Shown: positions 8,793 to 17,092 of the stretch, piece after piece
Numbering within the stretch: the stretch's first letter is position 1
Layout of the letters: the number at the start of each line of letters is the position of its first letter
NCBI GenBank assembly: GCA_902461085.1
Contig: CABPWH010000021.1
Location: 1 to 30,202 of the forward strand
DNA length: 30,202 bases
Source: an uncultured Collinsella sp.
Lineage (GTDB): Bacteria > Actinomycetota > Coriobacteriia > Coriobacteriales > Coriobacteriaceae
Direction: 5' to 3'
Notes under the pieces: model-generated
Told to the model about the DNA's origin: nothing
The model's database searches: none
Seen by the model: the letters and a program-made list of their open reading frames with translations, nothing else
Position numbers and translations under genes: made by a program

Positions 8793-9323
8793 ATGACGGA
8801 ATCATATGAGCAGATTGCCGCGCATAACGAAGAGCTCGCACGCGATATTGTCGAGCGTGCAAGCGTTCGTGGTGTGACGGTTTCGACGGCTGAATCTCTA
8901 ACAGCGGGCATGATCGCCTCGACGATCGCCGATATCCCCGGTGCCTCGGCGGTGCTGCGCGGCGGTGCGGTGACGTACTGCGACGAGATTAAGCATTGCG
9001 TGCTCGGCGTTGAGCAAGAGACGCTCGACCGCTATACCGCGGTGTCGTACCAGACGGCGCGGGAGATGGCTGCCGGTTCGCTGGAGCTGTACCAGAGCGA
9101 TATTGCCGTGAGCGCGACGGGCTATGCCGGCCCCGGTGGAGGCACCGAGGACGATCCGGCTGGAACCTTTTATATTGGCTGGGCGTATCGCTCGGCCAAT
9201 GGGGGAGCGCCGGTCGTGGACTCCATTCGTTGTCACTATGAGGGCGATCGTTCATGCGTCCGTGCCCATGCGGTCGCTGAGGCACTGGGTCGCTTTGTCT
9301 ACGTGCTCGATTCTATGGAATAG
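8793..9323 (+). CDS. cinA: CinA C-terminal domain protein (nicotinamide-nucleotide amidase)
   Basis: This 176-residue protein corresponds to the C-terminal CinA/PncC domain alone, which deamidates nicotinamide mononucleotide to nicotinic acid mononucleotide in pyridine nucleotide salvage. The diagnostic STAESLTAGMI stretch lies at about residues 31-41, and the SATGYAGPGGG turn at about 108-118. The N-terminal MoaB-like half found in full-length CinA is absent. That is common and gives no sign of truncation, because the gene has its own ATG. The ribosome-binding site is weak (GGTAGG very close to the ATG), so translation may depend on upstream pgsA. It sits upstream of recA, as cinA does in many Gram-positive bacteria, but a terminator separates them here. 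Confidence 0.9.
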   Translation: MTESYEQIAAHNEELARDIVERASVRGVTVSTAESLTAGMIASTIADIPGASAVLRGGAVTYCDEIKHCVLGVEQETLDRYTAVSYQTAREMAAGSLELYQSDIAVSATGYAGPGGGTEDDPAGTFYIGWAYRSANGGAPVVDSIRCHYEGDRSCVRAHAVAEALGRFVYVLDSME

Positions 9324-9330
9324 ACGTGTT

Positions 9331-9354
9331 TTAAGGGGCCTCCGGGCCCCTTAA
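9331..9354 (+). terminator. Terminator hairpin after cinA
   Basis: A perfect 10-bp stem (TTAAGGGGCC with its complement) closes on a TCCG loop 7 bases after the cinA stop. The downstream T run is short, but the position between cinA and the recA promoter fits transcript termination. Confidence 0.8.
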
Positions 9355-9449
9355 TTGTGGAGATAGGGACCTCTGGCGAATTTGATCTTTGTGCAGGTAG
9401 TTATCGTAATCTTGCTCGTCATGCGTTGCTTGGTTCGCCTGCGGTCAAG

Positions 9450-9493
9450 TTTTTGGTCAGTGTTTGGTCGGCTTTTGGTTGGGTTTTGGAAAG
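9450..9493 (+). repeat. Four degenerate 11-bp TTTTGG repeats upstream of recA
   Basis: Four adjacent 11-bp blocks (9450, 9461, 9472, 9483) each contain a run of three to five T followed by GG. The T runs are spaced about one helical turn apart and end 28 bases before the recA -35 box. Phased T tracts can bend DNA, so an upstream promoter effect is possible but not shown. Confidence 0.55.
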
Positions 9494-9521
9494 GTCGGCT
9501 GCATATGATTTATCTGAACGG

Positions 9522-9550
9522 TTGACCACGAACAGCCGTTCGTTTATTAT
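9522..9550 (+). promoter_or_regulatory. recA promoter
   Basis: The -35 box TTGACC (9522-9527) and the -10 box TATTAT (9545-9550) are separated by exactly 17 bases. The spacer contains the SOS box at 9529-9542. Transcription would start near 9557, about 24 bases before the recA ATG. Confidence 0.88.
9529..9542 (+). promoter_or_regulatory. SOS box (LexA operator) of recA
   Basis: CGAACAGCCGTTCG is a perfect match to the Gram-positive and actinobacterial LexA consensus CGAACNNNNGTTCG. It lies between the -35 and -10 boxes, so bound LexA would block RNA polymerase directly. lexA itself is at 19070-19714. Confidence 0.93.
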
Positions 9551-9580
9551 CGATGCAGGTTGTTAAGAGGAGGGCTATTC

Positions 9581-10729
9581 ATGGCCAAGAATTCAGGTCC
9601 CGTACGTACCGTTCATGCTCGCACGACGGGTAAAGAGCGCGATGAGATGATCGCCACCACCAAGGCCGAGATCGAGAAGAAATTCGGCCAGGGTTCCATC
9701 ATGAGGTACGGCGACGGTGGTCCCGAGCTCGAGGTCGAGGCCATTCCCACGGGCGCCCTGGCCCTCGATGCCGCGCTGGGCATCGGCGGCGTGCCGCGCG
9801 GACGTATCGTCGAGATTTACGGCCCCGAGTCCTCCGGTAAGACAACGCTTTCGCTCGAGATTTTGGCAGAGGCCCAGGCTATGGGCGGCGTCGTGGCATT
9901 TATTGATGCCGAGCACGCGCTCGATCCCACGTATGCCGCGCGTATCGGCGTGGACATCGATGAAGTCCTCATTTCCCAGCCCGATACGGGCGAGCAGGCG
10001 CTCGAGATCGTCGACATGCTCGTTCGCTCTGGCGCCATCGACGCCATTGTCGTCGACTCTGTCGCCGCTTTGACTCCGCGTGCCGAGATCGAGGGCGAGA
10101 TCGGCGACACTACGGTCGGCCTTCAAGCCCGTCTGATGAGTCAGGCGCTCCGTAAGCTCGCAGGCTCGCTCGCCAAATCTAAAACGACCTGCATCTTCAT
10201 TAACCAGCTGCGCGAGAAGATCGGCGTCATGTTCGGCAACCCCGAGACCACGACGGGCGGCCGTGCCCTCAAGTTCTTCTCGTCGGTGCGCATTGATATT
10301 CGCCGCATCGACAGCATTAAGCTCAAGGACGAGGTTATCGGCAATCGTGTGCGTGCCAAGGTCGTTAAGAATAAGGTTGCCGCTCCGTTCCGCTCTGCCG
10401 AGTTCGACATCATGTACGGCACGGGTATCTCTAAGGAGGGCTCGATTCTGGACATGGCCGTCGAGTGCGGTATCTGCAAAAAGATGGGCTCTTGGTTTGC
10501 TTACGGTGAGGACAAGCTCGGTAATGGTCGCGAGGCCGCTAAGGCCTTCCTGCGCGAACACCCCGATTGTGCTGACGAGATCGAGCATAAAGTTCGCCTC
10601 GCCTGCGGCCTTGAATTCGATGACGATGCTCCGTCCGAGGTCGAGCTGACCGATCAGCCCGAAACTGAGGAGTTCGATGAGCTTTACGCCATCGATGGCT
10701 CCGCGATGCTCGATGATGACGACGAGTAA
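9581..10729 (+). CDS. recA: Recombinase RecA
   Basis: DNA strand-exchange ATPase and coprotease that triggers LexA self-cleavage. Walker A GPESSGKT is at residues 81-88, with VVAFIDAEHALD, VDSVAALTP and FINQLREKIGVMFGNPETTTGG following in the usual order. An acidic C-terminal tail ends in DDDDE. I start it at ATG 9581 (382 residues), which has AAGAGGAGGG about 8 bases upstream. The frame is also open to a TTG at 9560, but that codon lies before the ribosome-binding site. recX follows 11 bases after the stop, so the two are probably cotranscribed from the SOS-controlled promoter. Confidence 0.98.
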   Translation: MAKNSGPVRTVHARTTGKERDEMIATTKAEIEKKFGQGSIMRYGDGGPELEVEAIPTGALALDAALGIGGVPRGRIVEIYGPESSGKTTLSLEILAEAQAMGGVVAFIDAEHALDPTYAARIGVDIDEVLISQPDTGEQALEIVDMLVRSGAIDAIVVDSVAALTPRAEIEGEIGDTTVGLQARLMSQALRKLAGSLAKSKTTCIFINQLREKIGVMFGNPETTTGGRALKFFSSVRIDIRRIDSIKLKDEVIGNRVRAKVVKNKVAAPFRSAEFDIMYGTGISKEGSILDMAVECGICKKMGSWFAYGEDKLGNGREAAKAFLREHPDCADEIEHKVRLACGLEFDDDAPSEVELTDQPETEEFDELYAIDGSAMLDDDDE

Positions 10730-10740
10730 CGGATGCCCTT

Positions 10741-11433
10741 ATGTCGTATACGGTGACCGAGGCCACGGTCGTCTTTCCCGATAAGAAGGCGACCTCCTCG
10801 TTCTCGAGTGGGTATGCATCAAAAAAGCCTTGTGCACATATCGACTGCGAGCTCGAGGGTGGTTTTGAACGATCCATCTGGATTCCTGTTCGTGTCGCGC
10901 GCCTGTTCCTTAAAAATCGCCCCGATCTTCCTTGCGATTGGGATGAGTTTCGCGAGGCGGTGCAGCTCATTGAGCGTAAATGCGCGCTTACGATGGTGAC
11001 TGAGATGCTGTCGCGCCGCGACCATGCCACGGGTGAGGTCCGTGACAAGCTGGCTCGCTACGGTTTTCGCGCGGCCGCGATTGAATTCGCCGTTGAGCGT
11101 GCCATTGAGTATCACTTTTTAGACGAGAACCGCTTTTGTTCGTATTTTATCGAGGAGCGCAAGCGACGCGGCTGGGGACAGCGCAAGATTGAGACCGAGC
11201 TTAAGCGCCGCCATGTCGTACTCGATGATATCCCCGGCTATCCCGAGGATTTTTTCGCCGTGGAGGACGACTTGGCTCGTGCATCGGCTTTGCTCGCGAA
11301 GCGTCGTGTTCCCGAGACACGTGGATTCGAAAAACTCGTCCGGTTTTTGATGGGCAAGGGCTTTTCGTACCACATCGCCGCCGATGCCGTTAAGGCGCGT
11401 CTGGATGCCGAACGTGAGGAATGCGCAGTTTAG
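10741..11433 (+). CDS. recX: Regulatory protein RecX
   Basis: RecX modulates RecA filaments. The 230-residue protein has the expected three-helix repeats, with the motifs LARYGFRAAAIEFAVERAIEY, FLDENRFCSYFIEERKRRGWGQRKIETELKRR (in two blocks) and a C-terminal MGKGFSYHIAADAVKARLD. About 85 N-terminal residues precede the core repeats, which is within the family's range. Its position just after recA and the absence of an obvious promoter between them support co-expression. Codon use is like that of its neighbours. Confidence 0.9.
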   Translation: MSYTVTEATVVFPDKKATSSFSSGYASKKPCAHIDCELEGGFERSIWIPVRVARLFLKNRPDLPCDWDEFREAVQLIERKCALTMVTEMLSRRDHATGEVRDKLARYGFRAAAIEFAVERAIEYHFLDENRFCSYFIEERKRRGWGQRKIETELKRRHVVLDDIPGYPEDFFAVEDDLARASALLAKRRVPETRGFEKLVRFLMGKGFSYHIAADAVKARLDAEREECAV

Positions 11434-11495
11434 ACACATGCGTTTTGTGTTCCTGCCGTTCACCGCGTTTTAGATGCCTTGCTGGGTCCATTTAT

Positions 11496-11524
11496 TTGAC
11501 AGTTGTTGCGGTTCAACGTACGAT
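11496..11524 (+). promoter_or_regulatory. rny promoter
   Basis: A consensus -35 box TTGACA (11496-11501) lies 17 bases from a -10-like TACGAT (11519-11524). Transcription would begin near 11531 and give a leader of about 160 nt before the rny ATG. Confidence 0.8.
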
Positions 11525-11553
11525 AAACACTGTCATTTGCTTTGTGATATGTG

Positions 11554-11655
11554 CTCATCTTTGATGAGTTTGTTTATATGTTTATCTGTATCCGACCCGC
11601 ATAAGCTGCGCCCATATTACTCAAATGTCGCGAGCCGTTCGTAAGGACGGTTCGC
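11554..11655 (+). promoter_or_regulatory. Two hairpins in the rny leader
   Basis: The first hairpin pairs CTCATC (11554-11559) with GATGAG (11563-11568) around a TTT loop and is followed by TTTGTTT, so it resembles a weak terminator. The second pairs GCGAGCCGT (11630-11638) with ACGGTTCGC (11647-11655) with one G-T pair, and is followed by TTTGTTG. Both lie between the promoter and start codon, so attenuation or RNase processing is possible. Confidence 0.5.
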
Positions 11656-11690
11656 TTTGTTGTGTAACGAATCCATAAAAAGGAGTGAGC

Positions 11691-13241
11691 ATGCCTATCA
11701 TCGCAGCGCTCGTTGGCATCGTTTTGGGTGCCATCGCCGCCATTGCCTACATGCGCACCGCCAAGCAGGGTAGTCTTCACGAGGCCGACGAAAAGATCCA
11801 GTCGGCTCACGCACAGGCTGAGTCCCTAATCGGTGATGCAAAGCGTCAGGCCGAGACCCTCAAAAAAGAGGCTCTGCTTGAGGCAAAGGAAGAGATCATC
11901 AAGAATAAGCAGGCTGCCGAGGCCGAGGACAAGCAGCGTAAGAGCGAGATTCGTACGCTCGAGAACCGTGTGATGCAGCGCGAGGAGTCCCTCGATCGCC
12001 GCAACGATGCCCTCGACAAGCGTGAACATCAGCTGTCCAGCCAGGCTGGCCAGGTCGAGAAGCGCTCCCGTGAGCTTGAGGAGCTTTGCGCCAAGCAGAC
12101 CTCGGAGCTCGAGCGCATCGCCGACCTGACCCGCGAGGATGCTCACAAGGAGCTTCTCGACAAGGTTCGTGGTGAGGTTACCCACGAGGCCGCTACGATC
12201 ATCCGTGAGTCCGAGCAGCAGGTTCGCGCCGAGTGCCATAAGACCGCCCAGGAGATCTTGTCTCTGGCGATTCAGCGCTGTGCCGCCGATCACACCGCCG
12301 AGGTCACCGTTACCTCCGTGCATATTCCGTCTGACGACCTGAAGGGTCGCATCATCGGCCGTGAGGGTCGCAATATCCGCACCTTCGAGCAGGTTTCCGG
12401 CGTCAACCTCGTGATCGACGATACGCCCGAGACCGTCGTGCTTTCGAGCTTCGATCCGGTCCGTCGCGAGACCGCCCGCGTCGCCCTCGAGAACCTTATT
12501 GCGGACGGCCGCATTCATCCTGCCCGCATCGAGGAGATGTATCACAAGGCCGCCGACTTGGTTCAACAGCGCGTGCGCGAGGCTGGCGAACAGGCTGCCT
12601 TCGATACCGGTATCCACGATCTGCACCCCGAGATTGTTAAGACCCTTGGTGCTCTGCGCTACCGCACCTCGTTTGGTCAGAACGTGCTCCAGCATTCCCT
12701 CGAGGTTTCCGACCTGTGCGGCGTGATGGCTTCCGAGCTTGGCCTGGACGTTGTGACCGCCAAACGTGCTGGCCTGCTTCACGATCTTGGCAAGGCTATC
12801 GACCATGACGTCGAGGGTCCGCATGCCGTTATCGGCGCCGAGCTAGCCCGTCGCTATGGCGAGAAGCCCGTTATCGTTCACGCTATCGAGGCTCACCACG
12901 CCGACGTCGACCCCAACACGGTGCTCGATGTTCTGGTCCAGGCTGCCGATGCCGTTTCTGCCTCTCGCCCCGGTGCCCGTCGCGAATCGGCCGAGAACTA
13001 CATCAAGCGCCTTGAGAAGCTCGAGGAGATTGCCAACTCCCATGACGGCGTCGAGCGTACCTATGCCATGCAGGCTGGTCGCGAGGTCCACGTCATGGTT
13101 CAGCCGGACAAGATCTCCGATGCTCAGTCCACGGTCTTGGCTCATGACATCGCCCATCAGATCGAGGAAGAGATGGAGTATCCCGGTCAGGTGCGCGTCG
13201 TCGTGATTCGCGAGAGCCGCGCTGTCGATATCGCTAAATAA
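11691..13241 (+). CDS. rny: Ribonuclease Y
   Basis: Membrane-tethered endoribonuclease that starts mRNA decay. It shows an N-terminal transmembrane helix (residues 1-21), a long charged coiled coil (about 25-200), a KH RNA-binding domain with GRIIGREGRN at 219-228, and an HD phosphohydrolase domain with the metal-binding HD pair at H364-D365. The 516 residues match the family length. I chose ATG 11691 because AAAAAGGAG ends 5 bases upstream; the in-frame GTG at 11685 overlaps that ribosome-binding site. The next gene begins one base after the stop, so the GHKL protein is probably made from the same transcript. Confidence 0.97.
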   Translation: MPIIAALVGIVLGAIAAIAYMRTAKQGSLHEADEKIQSAHAQAESLIGDAKRQAETLKKEALLEAKEEIIKNKQAAEAEDKQRKSEIRTLENRVMQREESLDRRNDALDKREHQLSSQAGQVEKRSRELEELCAKQTSELERIADLTREDAHKELLDKVRGEVTHEAATIIRESEQQVRAECHKTAQEILSLAIQRCAADHTAEVTVTSVHIPSDDLKGRIIGREGRNIRTFEQVSGVNLVIDDTPETVVLSSFDPVRRETARVALENLIADGRIHPARIEEMYHKAADLVQQRVREAGEQAAFDTGIHDLHPEIVKTLGALRYRTSFGQNVLQHSLEVSDLCGVMASELGLDVVTAKRAGLLHDLGKAIDHDVEGPHAVIGAELARRYGEKPVIVHAIEAHHADVDPNTVLDVLVQAADAVSASRPGARRESAENYIKRLEKLEEIANSHDGVERTYAMQAGREVHVMVQPDKISDAQSTVLAHDIAHQIEEEMEYPGQVRVVVIRESRAVDIAK

Positions 13242-13242
13242 C

Positions 13243-14328
13243 ATGAACGACGCGAACGAGCTCATCTCATTTATCGCGTCGATGTCGGGGGAGGGCAACC
13301 TTCGCGTCGAGGAGAACCTTGGCGAGGGGTATGTCCGCCTCCGCGTTTCGGAGGCCGAACGGCGCCAGGCAAAGCACGACATCCAGCATGTCGAGGATAT
13401 TGTCATCGAAATGCTGCGCAACGCTCGTGATGCCGGCGCCGACAAGGTCTATCTCGCCACGACCAAGGAAGATGGCGTCCGTACGCTCGTCTTTCTGGAT
13501 AACGGCTCGGGTGTGCCGCAGGATATGCAGGAGCGCATCTTCGATGCCCGCGTTACTTCCAAGCTTGAGAGCATGAAGATGGATCGTTGGGGCGTTCACG
13601 GTCGAGGCATGGCTTTGTTCTCGATTAAGCAGAACACCGACGAGGCGCGCGTTGTCGCGTCGGATGTTGATCTTGGCTCGGTCTTTAAGGTGAGCGTCGC
13701 TACCGACCGCCTTGGCGAGCGCGCCGATCAGTCCAGCTGGCCTCAGGCCGTGAAGGACGAGGACGGTCACTATGTCTGCGCCCGTGGCCCTCACAACATC
13801 ATTCGCGCCGCTTGCGAGTTTGCCCTCGAGGAGTTGCGCGCCTGTGATGTCTATCTGGGGTCACCGTCCGAGATCGCCGCGACGCTGCATGCGCAGGCCT
13901 CCAGCCGTCTCGATGCTTCTCGTCTTTTGTTTATCGATGACGAAGCCGAGCTTCCCGTTGTCGATCGCCTGGGTCTTGCTTCGGATGCGGAAGACTTTAT
14001 CCGTATCTGTTCGGGTTTGGGCCTTGAGATGTCCGAGCGTACGGCACATCGTATCTTGGCGGGCCAGATTAAGCCCGTTCGCGGTGTGACCGCACGCCTG
14101 CTACGCGAGCGCGATTCTTCCTCACATGCGTCTGCTCAGGTTGATCTTGCCAAGGATCGTCGCGGGTTGCGTATCGCCAAGGACGACATGGCGCAGTTCT
14201 CGCGAGCCGTCGAGCGCGACTTTAACGATCTTGCATCGCGGTACTATCTCAACCTATGCGGTGACCCCAAGATTCGTGTTTCGCGTGATCGTATTACCGT
14301 GACGTTCGATCTTGCCAAAGAGGAATAG
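13243..14328 (+). CDS. Uncharacterised GHKL-type ATPase
   Basis: The N-terminal 155 residues carry a GHKL (HATPase) fold signature: N box EMLRNARDAG with E56, N60 and D63; G1 box DNGSG at 86-90; and G2 box GVHGRGMAL at 117-125. The NARDAG form is closer to MutL, Hsp90 and topoisomerase VI than to sensor kinases. No histidine phosphoacceptor, membrane segment or MutL C-terminal domain is seen. The remaining 200 residues show no domain I recognise. It starts one base after the rny stop, with no ribosome-binding site of its own beyond rny sequence, and lies before spoVS. This suggests a role linked to RNase Y or RNA turnover, but function is not known. Confidence 0.75.
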   Translation: MNDANELISFIASMSGEGNLRVEENLGEGYVRLRVSEAERRQAKHDIQHVEDIVIEMLRNARDAGADKVYLATTKEDGVRTLVFLDNGSGVPQDMQERIFDARVTSKLESMKMDRWGVHGRGMALFSIKQNTDEARVVASDVDLGSVFKVSVATDRLGERADQSSWPQAVKDEDGHYVCARGPHNIIRAACEFALEELRACDVYLGSPSEIAATLHAQASSRLDASRLLFIDDEAELPVVDRLGLASDAEDFIRICSGLGLEMSERTAHRILAGQIKPVRGVTARLLRERDSSSHASAQVDLAKDRRGLRIAKDDMAQFSRAVERDFNDLASRYYLNLCGDPKIRVSRDRITVTFDLAKEE

Positions 14329-14334
14329 CATCTT

Positions 14335-14352
14335 TACCGAGTCCGTTCGGTA
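14335..14352. promoter_or_regulatory. Short inverted repeat before spoVS
   Basis: TACCGA (14335-14340) and TCGGTA (14347-14352) form a perfect 6-bp inverted repeat around a 6-base centre, 7 bases after the GHKL gene stop. A TACGAT that could act as a -10 box overlaps its right arm, but there is no clear -35 box. It may be an operator or a weak hairpin. Confidence 0.3.
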
Positions 14353-14402
14353 CGATACAGTTATTGCAGTTAAAACGTACTTTTAAACGCAGGAGTTTCT
14401 TC

Positions 14403-14720
14403 ATGGATTGCCTGAAGGTATCAAGCAAATCATCGCCCGCGTCCGTTGCCGGCGCCATTGCCGGCATGGTCAAAGATGGTGTTCCCGTCAATATTCAGTG
14501 TGTCGGCGCAGGTGCCGTCAACCAGGCCATTAAGGCTGTGGCCATTGCACGCGGATTTTTGATTCCGACCGGGTTTGATATTTCTTGTGCGCCGGTGTTC
14601 TCCGATATCCTCATCAACGGTGAGTCGCGCACGGCCATCCGTCTTTCTATTTACGTTCATCAGATTAATCGAGCTGCTATGGATAACGTTGTGATGGACG
14701 ACGTTAAGCCTGTTGCATAG
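14403..14720 (+). CDS. spoVS: SpoVS/Alba-like protein
   Basis: The first 87 residues match the SpoVS family closely (LKVSSKSSPASVAGAIAG, then GAGAVNQAIKAVAIARG and a late RTAIRLSIY block). SpoVS has an Alba-like nucleic-acid-binding fold and affects sporulation and septation in Bacillus, but it also occurs in bacteria that do not sporulate. This copy has an 18-residue C-terminal extension beyond the usual end. I start it at ATG 14403, with GCAGGAG 8-9 bases upstream; an in-frame TTG at 14364 lacks a ribosome-binding site. The rny-spoVS neighbourhood is shared with Firmicutes. No other sporulation gene is in the window, so its job here is probably cell-cycle or RNA related. Confidence 0.9.
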   Translation: MDCLKVSSKSSPASVAGAIAGMVKDGVPVNIQCVGAGAVNQAIKAVAIARGFLIPTGFDISCAPVFSDILINGESRTAIRLSIYVHQINRAAMDNVVMDDVKPVA

Positions 14721-14783
14721 AGTATTTACTCTTTGCCCGCCCTCTTTGATCCCGCCTATTCCACCTCGTTAGGACTTATACAC

Positions 14784-16154
14784 ATGGACCAGGGTTCCGT
14801 ACGCGATATTCTTGCCGGTAAAACCTACTTTATCCGCACCTTTGGCTGCCAGATGAATCAGCACGACTCCGAGCGCGTGAGTGGCCTGCTCGACTCGTAT
14901 GGTTGCCTCATGGCGCTCGATCCAGAGCATGCTGACATTGTCGTGTTCATGACGTGCTGCGTTCGTGAGGCCGCCGACACCCGTTTGTACGGTCAGTGCA
15001 ACTCTTGTAAGAGCCTCCCGCCTTCGCCCTCGGGCAAGCGCGTGGTCGCCGTGGGCGGCTGCATTGCCCAACGAGACGGCGAGGGCCTGCTCACCAATGT
15101 CGATAACGTCAATGTTATCTTTGGCACGCATTCCATCGCGCATGTGGCCGAGCTCATTGCCGAGGCATTCTTGGACGGCAAGCGTCATATTCGCACCAAT
15201 GAGCACGAGGACACGGATGCTATGAGCATGCCGTGGCATCGTGAGACCCAGTATCACGCCTGGGTCCCCATTATGACGGGCTGTAATAACTTCTGCACTT
15301 ATTGCATCGTGCCGTATGTGCGTGGTCGCGAAAAGAGCCGCCCTTTCGAGGAGATTGTCGACGAGGTGACCGGGCTCGTACGCCAGGGCGTGCGTGAGGT
15401 CACGCTTCTGGGTCAAAACGTCAACTCCTATGGTCGCGATCTGTTTGGTAAGCCGCGCTTTGCCGACCTTTTGCGCGCCGTGGGCGATACGGGTGTAGAG
15501 CGTATCTTCTTTACTTCCTCGCACCCCAAAGACCTGCTGCCCGAGACTATCGACGCTATGGCCGAGACGCCTGCCGTCATGCCGCAGCTGCACTTGGCAG
15601 TTCAGTCGGGCTCAACTCGCATCCTTAATGAGATGAATCGTCGCTATACGCGCGAGGACTATCTGGGCCTGGTCGATCGCATTCGCAACCGCATGCCCGA
15701 CATCGCGCTCTCGACCGACATTATCGTTGGCTTCCCGGGTGAGACTGAAGAAGACTTTGAGCAGACGCTCTCACTTGCCGAGACGGTCCGCTATGCTCAG
15801 GCCTATACCTTCATCTATTCCAAGCGCGCCGGTACCCCGGCCGCCGAGATTGATGATCCTACGCCGCATGAGGTTATTCTCGAGCGTTTCAACCGCCTGG
15901 TTAAGGTTATCGAGACCACGGCACACGAGTATAACCAGGGTGAGCTTCATACTGTGGTTCCGGCGCTCATTGAGGGAACGAGCAAAAAGAATGACGCGGT
16001 GCTACTGGGCAAGAGTCCCAAGAATCAGACCGTGCATGCGCCTATCCCAGAGGGTTACAGCATCGACCAGCTTGTTGGCAAGATCGTTGATGTTGACGTT
16101 GACGTTGCCAAGACCTGGTATTTGTCTGGCTCCGTTGTGGGCGAGCCGCGCTAA
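14784..16154 (+). CDS. miaB: tRNA-2-methylthio-N6-dimethylallyladenosine synthase MiaB
   Basis: Radical-SAM methylthiotransferase acting on position A37 of tRNAs, after MiaA. The N-terminal cysteines are in FGCQMNQHD, MTCCVRE and VGGCIAQR. The radical-SAM triad is CNNFCTYC (C167, C171, C174 from this start), followed by IVPYVRGREKSR, and a TRAM domain closes the protein. FGCQMN separates it from RimO. I use ATG 14784 with AGGA upstream. An in-frame TTG at 14733 has no ribosome-binding site and would add 17 poorly conserved-looking residues. Its stop overlaps the miaA start by one base, so the two enzymes of the same modification pathway are translationally coupled. Confidence 0.95.
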   Translation: MDQGSVRDILAGKTYFIRTFGCQMNQHDSERVSGLLDSYGCLMALDPEHADIVVFMTCCVREAADTRLYGQCNSCKSLPPSPSGKRVVAVGGCIAQRDGEGLLTNVDNVNVIFGTHSIAHVAELIAEAFLDGKRHIRTNEHEDTDAMSMPWHRETQYHAWVPIMTGCNNFCTYCIVPYVRGREKSRPFEEIVDEVTGLVRQGVREVTLLGQNVNSYGRDLFGKPRFADLLRAVGDTGVERIFFTSSHPKDLLPETIDAMAETPAVMPQLHLAVQSGSTRILNEMNRRYTREDYLGLVDRIRNRMPDIALSTDIIVGFPGETEEDFEQTLSLAETVRYAQAYTFIYSKRAGTPAAEIDDPTPHEVILERFNRLVKVIETTAHEYNQGELHTVVPALIEGTSKKNDAVLLGKSPKNQTVHAPIPEGYSIDQLVGKIVDVDVDVAKTWYLSGSVVGEPR

Positions 16155-17092
16155 TGGTTGCTCCCGGGGCAGGTCTTTCCGCCGTTGCGATCGTCGGTCC
16201 GACGGCGGTTGGTAAGAGCGATGTTGCCGATCGTTTGGCAGCTCGTCTTTCGTCCGAAGTGCTGTCGTGCGATGCGATGCAAATCTATCGCGGCATGGAT
16301 ATCGGTACCGCAAAGATGGCGCCCGATGAGTGTACGGCGCCGCTGCGTCTCGTAGACATTGTAGAGCCGGGTGTGGCATATTCTGCTGCGCTTTATCAGG
16401 CTGACGCTCGCGCGCATGTTGAGCGCTTGCTTGGCGAGGGCCGCCTGCCGGTGTTTTGCGGGGGTACGGGGCTGTATCTCAAGGCCGCCCTCGATGAGAT
16501 GGACTTTCCCTCGGGTGAACTTGAGGACGATCGCCGTGCGGGCTATCAGGAGCTTGCCGAGCGTATTGGCGAGGAGGGACTGCATGCCCTGCTTGCCGAG
16601 CGCGACCCCGAGTCCGCTGCGGTCATCCACCCCCATAATGTTCGCCGCGTGATTCGCGCTCTCGAAATGCACGATGATGGAGTGTCCTACGCGCAGCAAA
16701 AGTCGCAGTTTAGTGTTCCGCGCGAGCATTATCACGCTTTGTGGTTTGGTCTGACGCGTAATCGCGAGGTGCTCTACGAGCGCATTAACCTGCGTGTCGA
16801 TCTGATGTTTGAACAGGGTCTTGTTGATGAGGTTCGTGGTCTTATGGACCAGGGGCTGAGAGATGCGCTGACTTCGATGCAAGCGATTGGCTATAAAGAG
16901 ATCATCGATGCCTTTGACGGCGTGATTTCTATGGATGAGGCTCGCGAACTCATCAAGATGCGCTCGCGTCGCTATGCCAAGCGTCAGCTTTCGTGGTTTA
17001 AACGCGATGACCGCATCGTGTGGTTCGATATGGACGAGTTTACGATCGATGAGGTCGTTAAGGATATCCTTCACCGTATCGAGGCGGCCTAA
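16154..17092 (+). CDS. miaA: tRNA dimethylallyltransferase MiaA
   Basis: Transfers a dimethylallyl group to N6 of A37 in tRNAs that read codons starting with U, making the substrate for MiaB. The P-loop GPTAVGKS is at residues 15-22, followed by the DAMQIYRGMDIGTAK block, the FCGGTGLYLKA motif and IHPHNVRRVIRALE, all typical. At 312 residues the length is normal. It is joined to miaB and hflX by one-base stop/start overlaps (TAATG) on both sides, so the three are a tight translational unit. Confidence 0.96.
   Translation: MVAPGAGLSAVAIVGPTAVGKSDVADRLAARLSSEVLSCDAMQIYRGMDIGTAKMAPDECTAPLRLVDIVEPGVAYSAALYQADARAHVERLLGEGRLPVFCGGTGLYLKAALDEMDFPSGELEDDRRAGYQELAERIGEEGLHALLAERDPESAAVIHPHNVRRVIRALEMHDDGVSYAQQKSQFSVPREHYHALWFGLTRNREVLYERINLRVDLMFEQGLVDEVRGLMDQGLRDALTSMQAIGYKEIIDAFDGVISMDEARELIKMRSRRYAKRQLSWFKRDDRIVWFDMDEFTIDEVVKDILHRIEAA

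Noticed and set aside
9357..9566. Small open frame between cinA and recA
   Set aside because: It runs over the T-tract repeats, the recA promoter and the SOS box, and has no ribosome-binding site.
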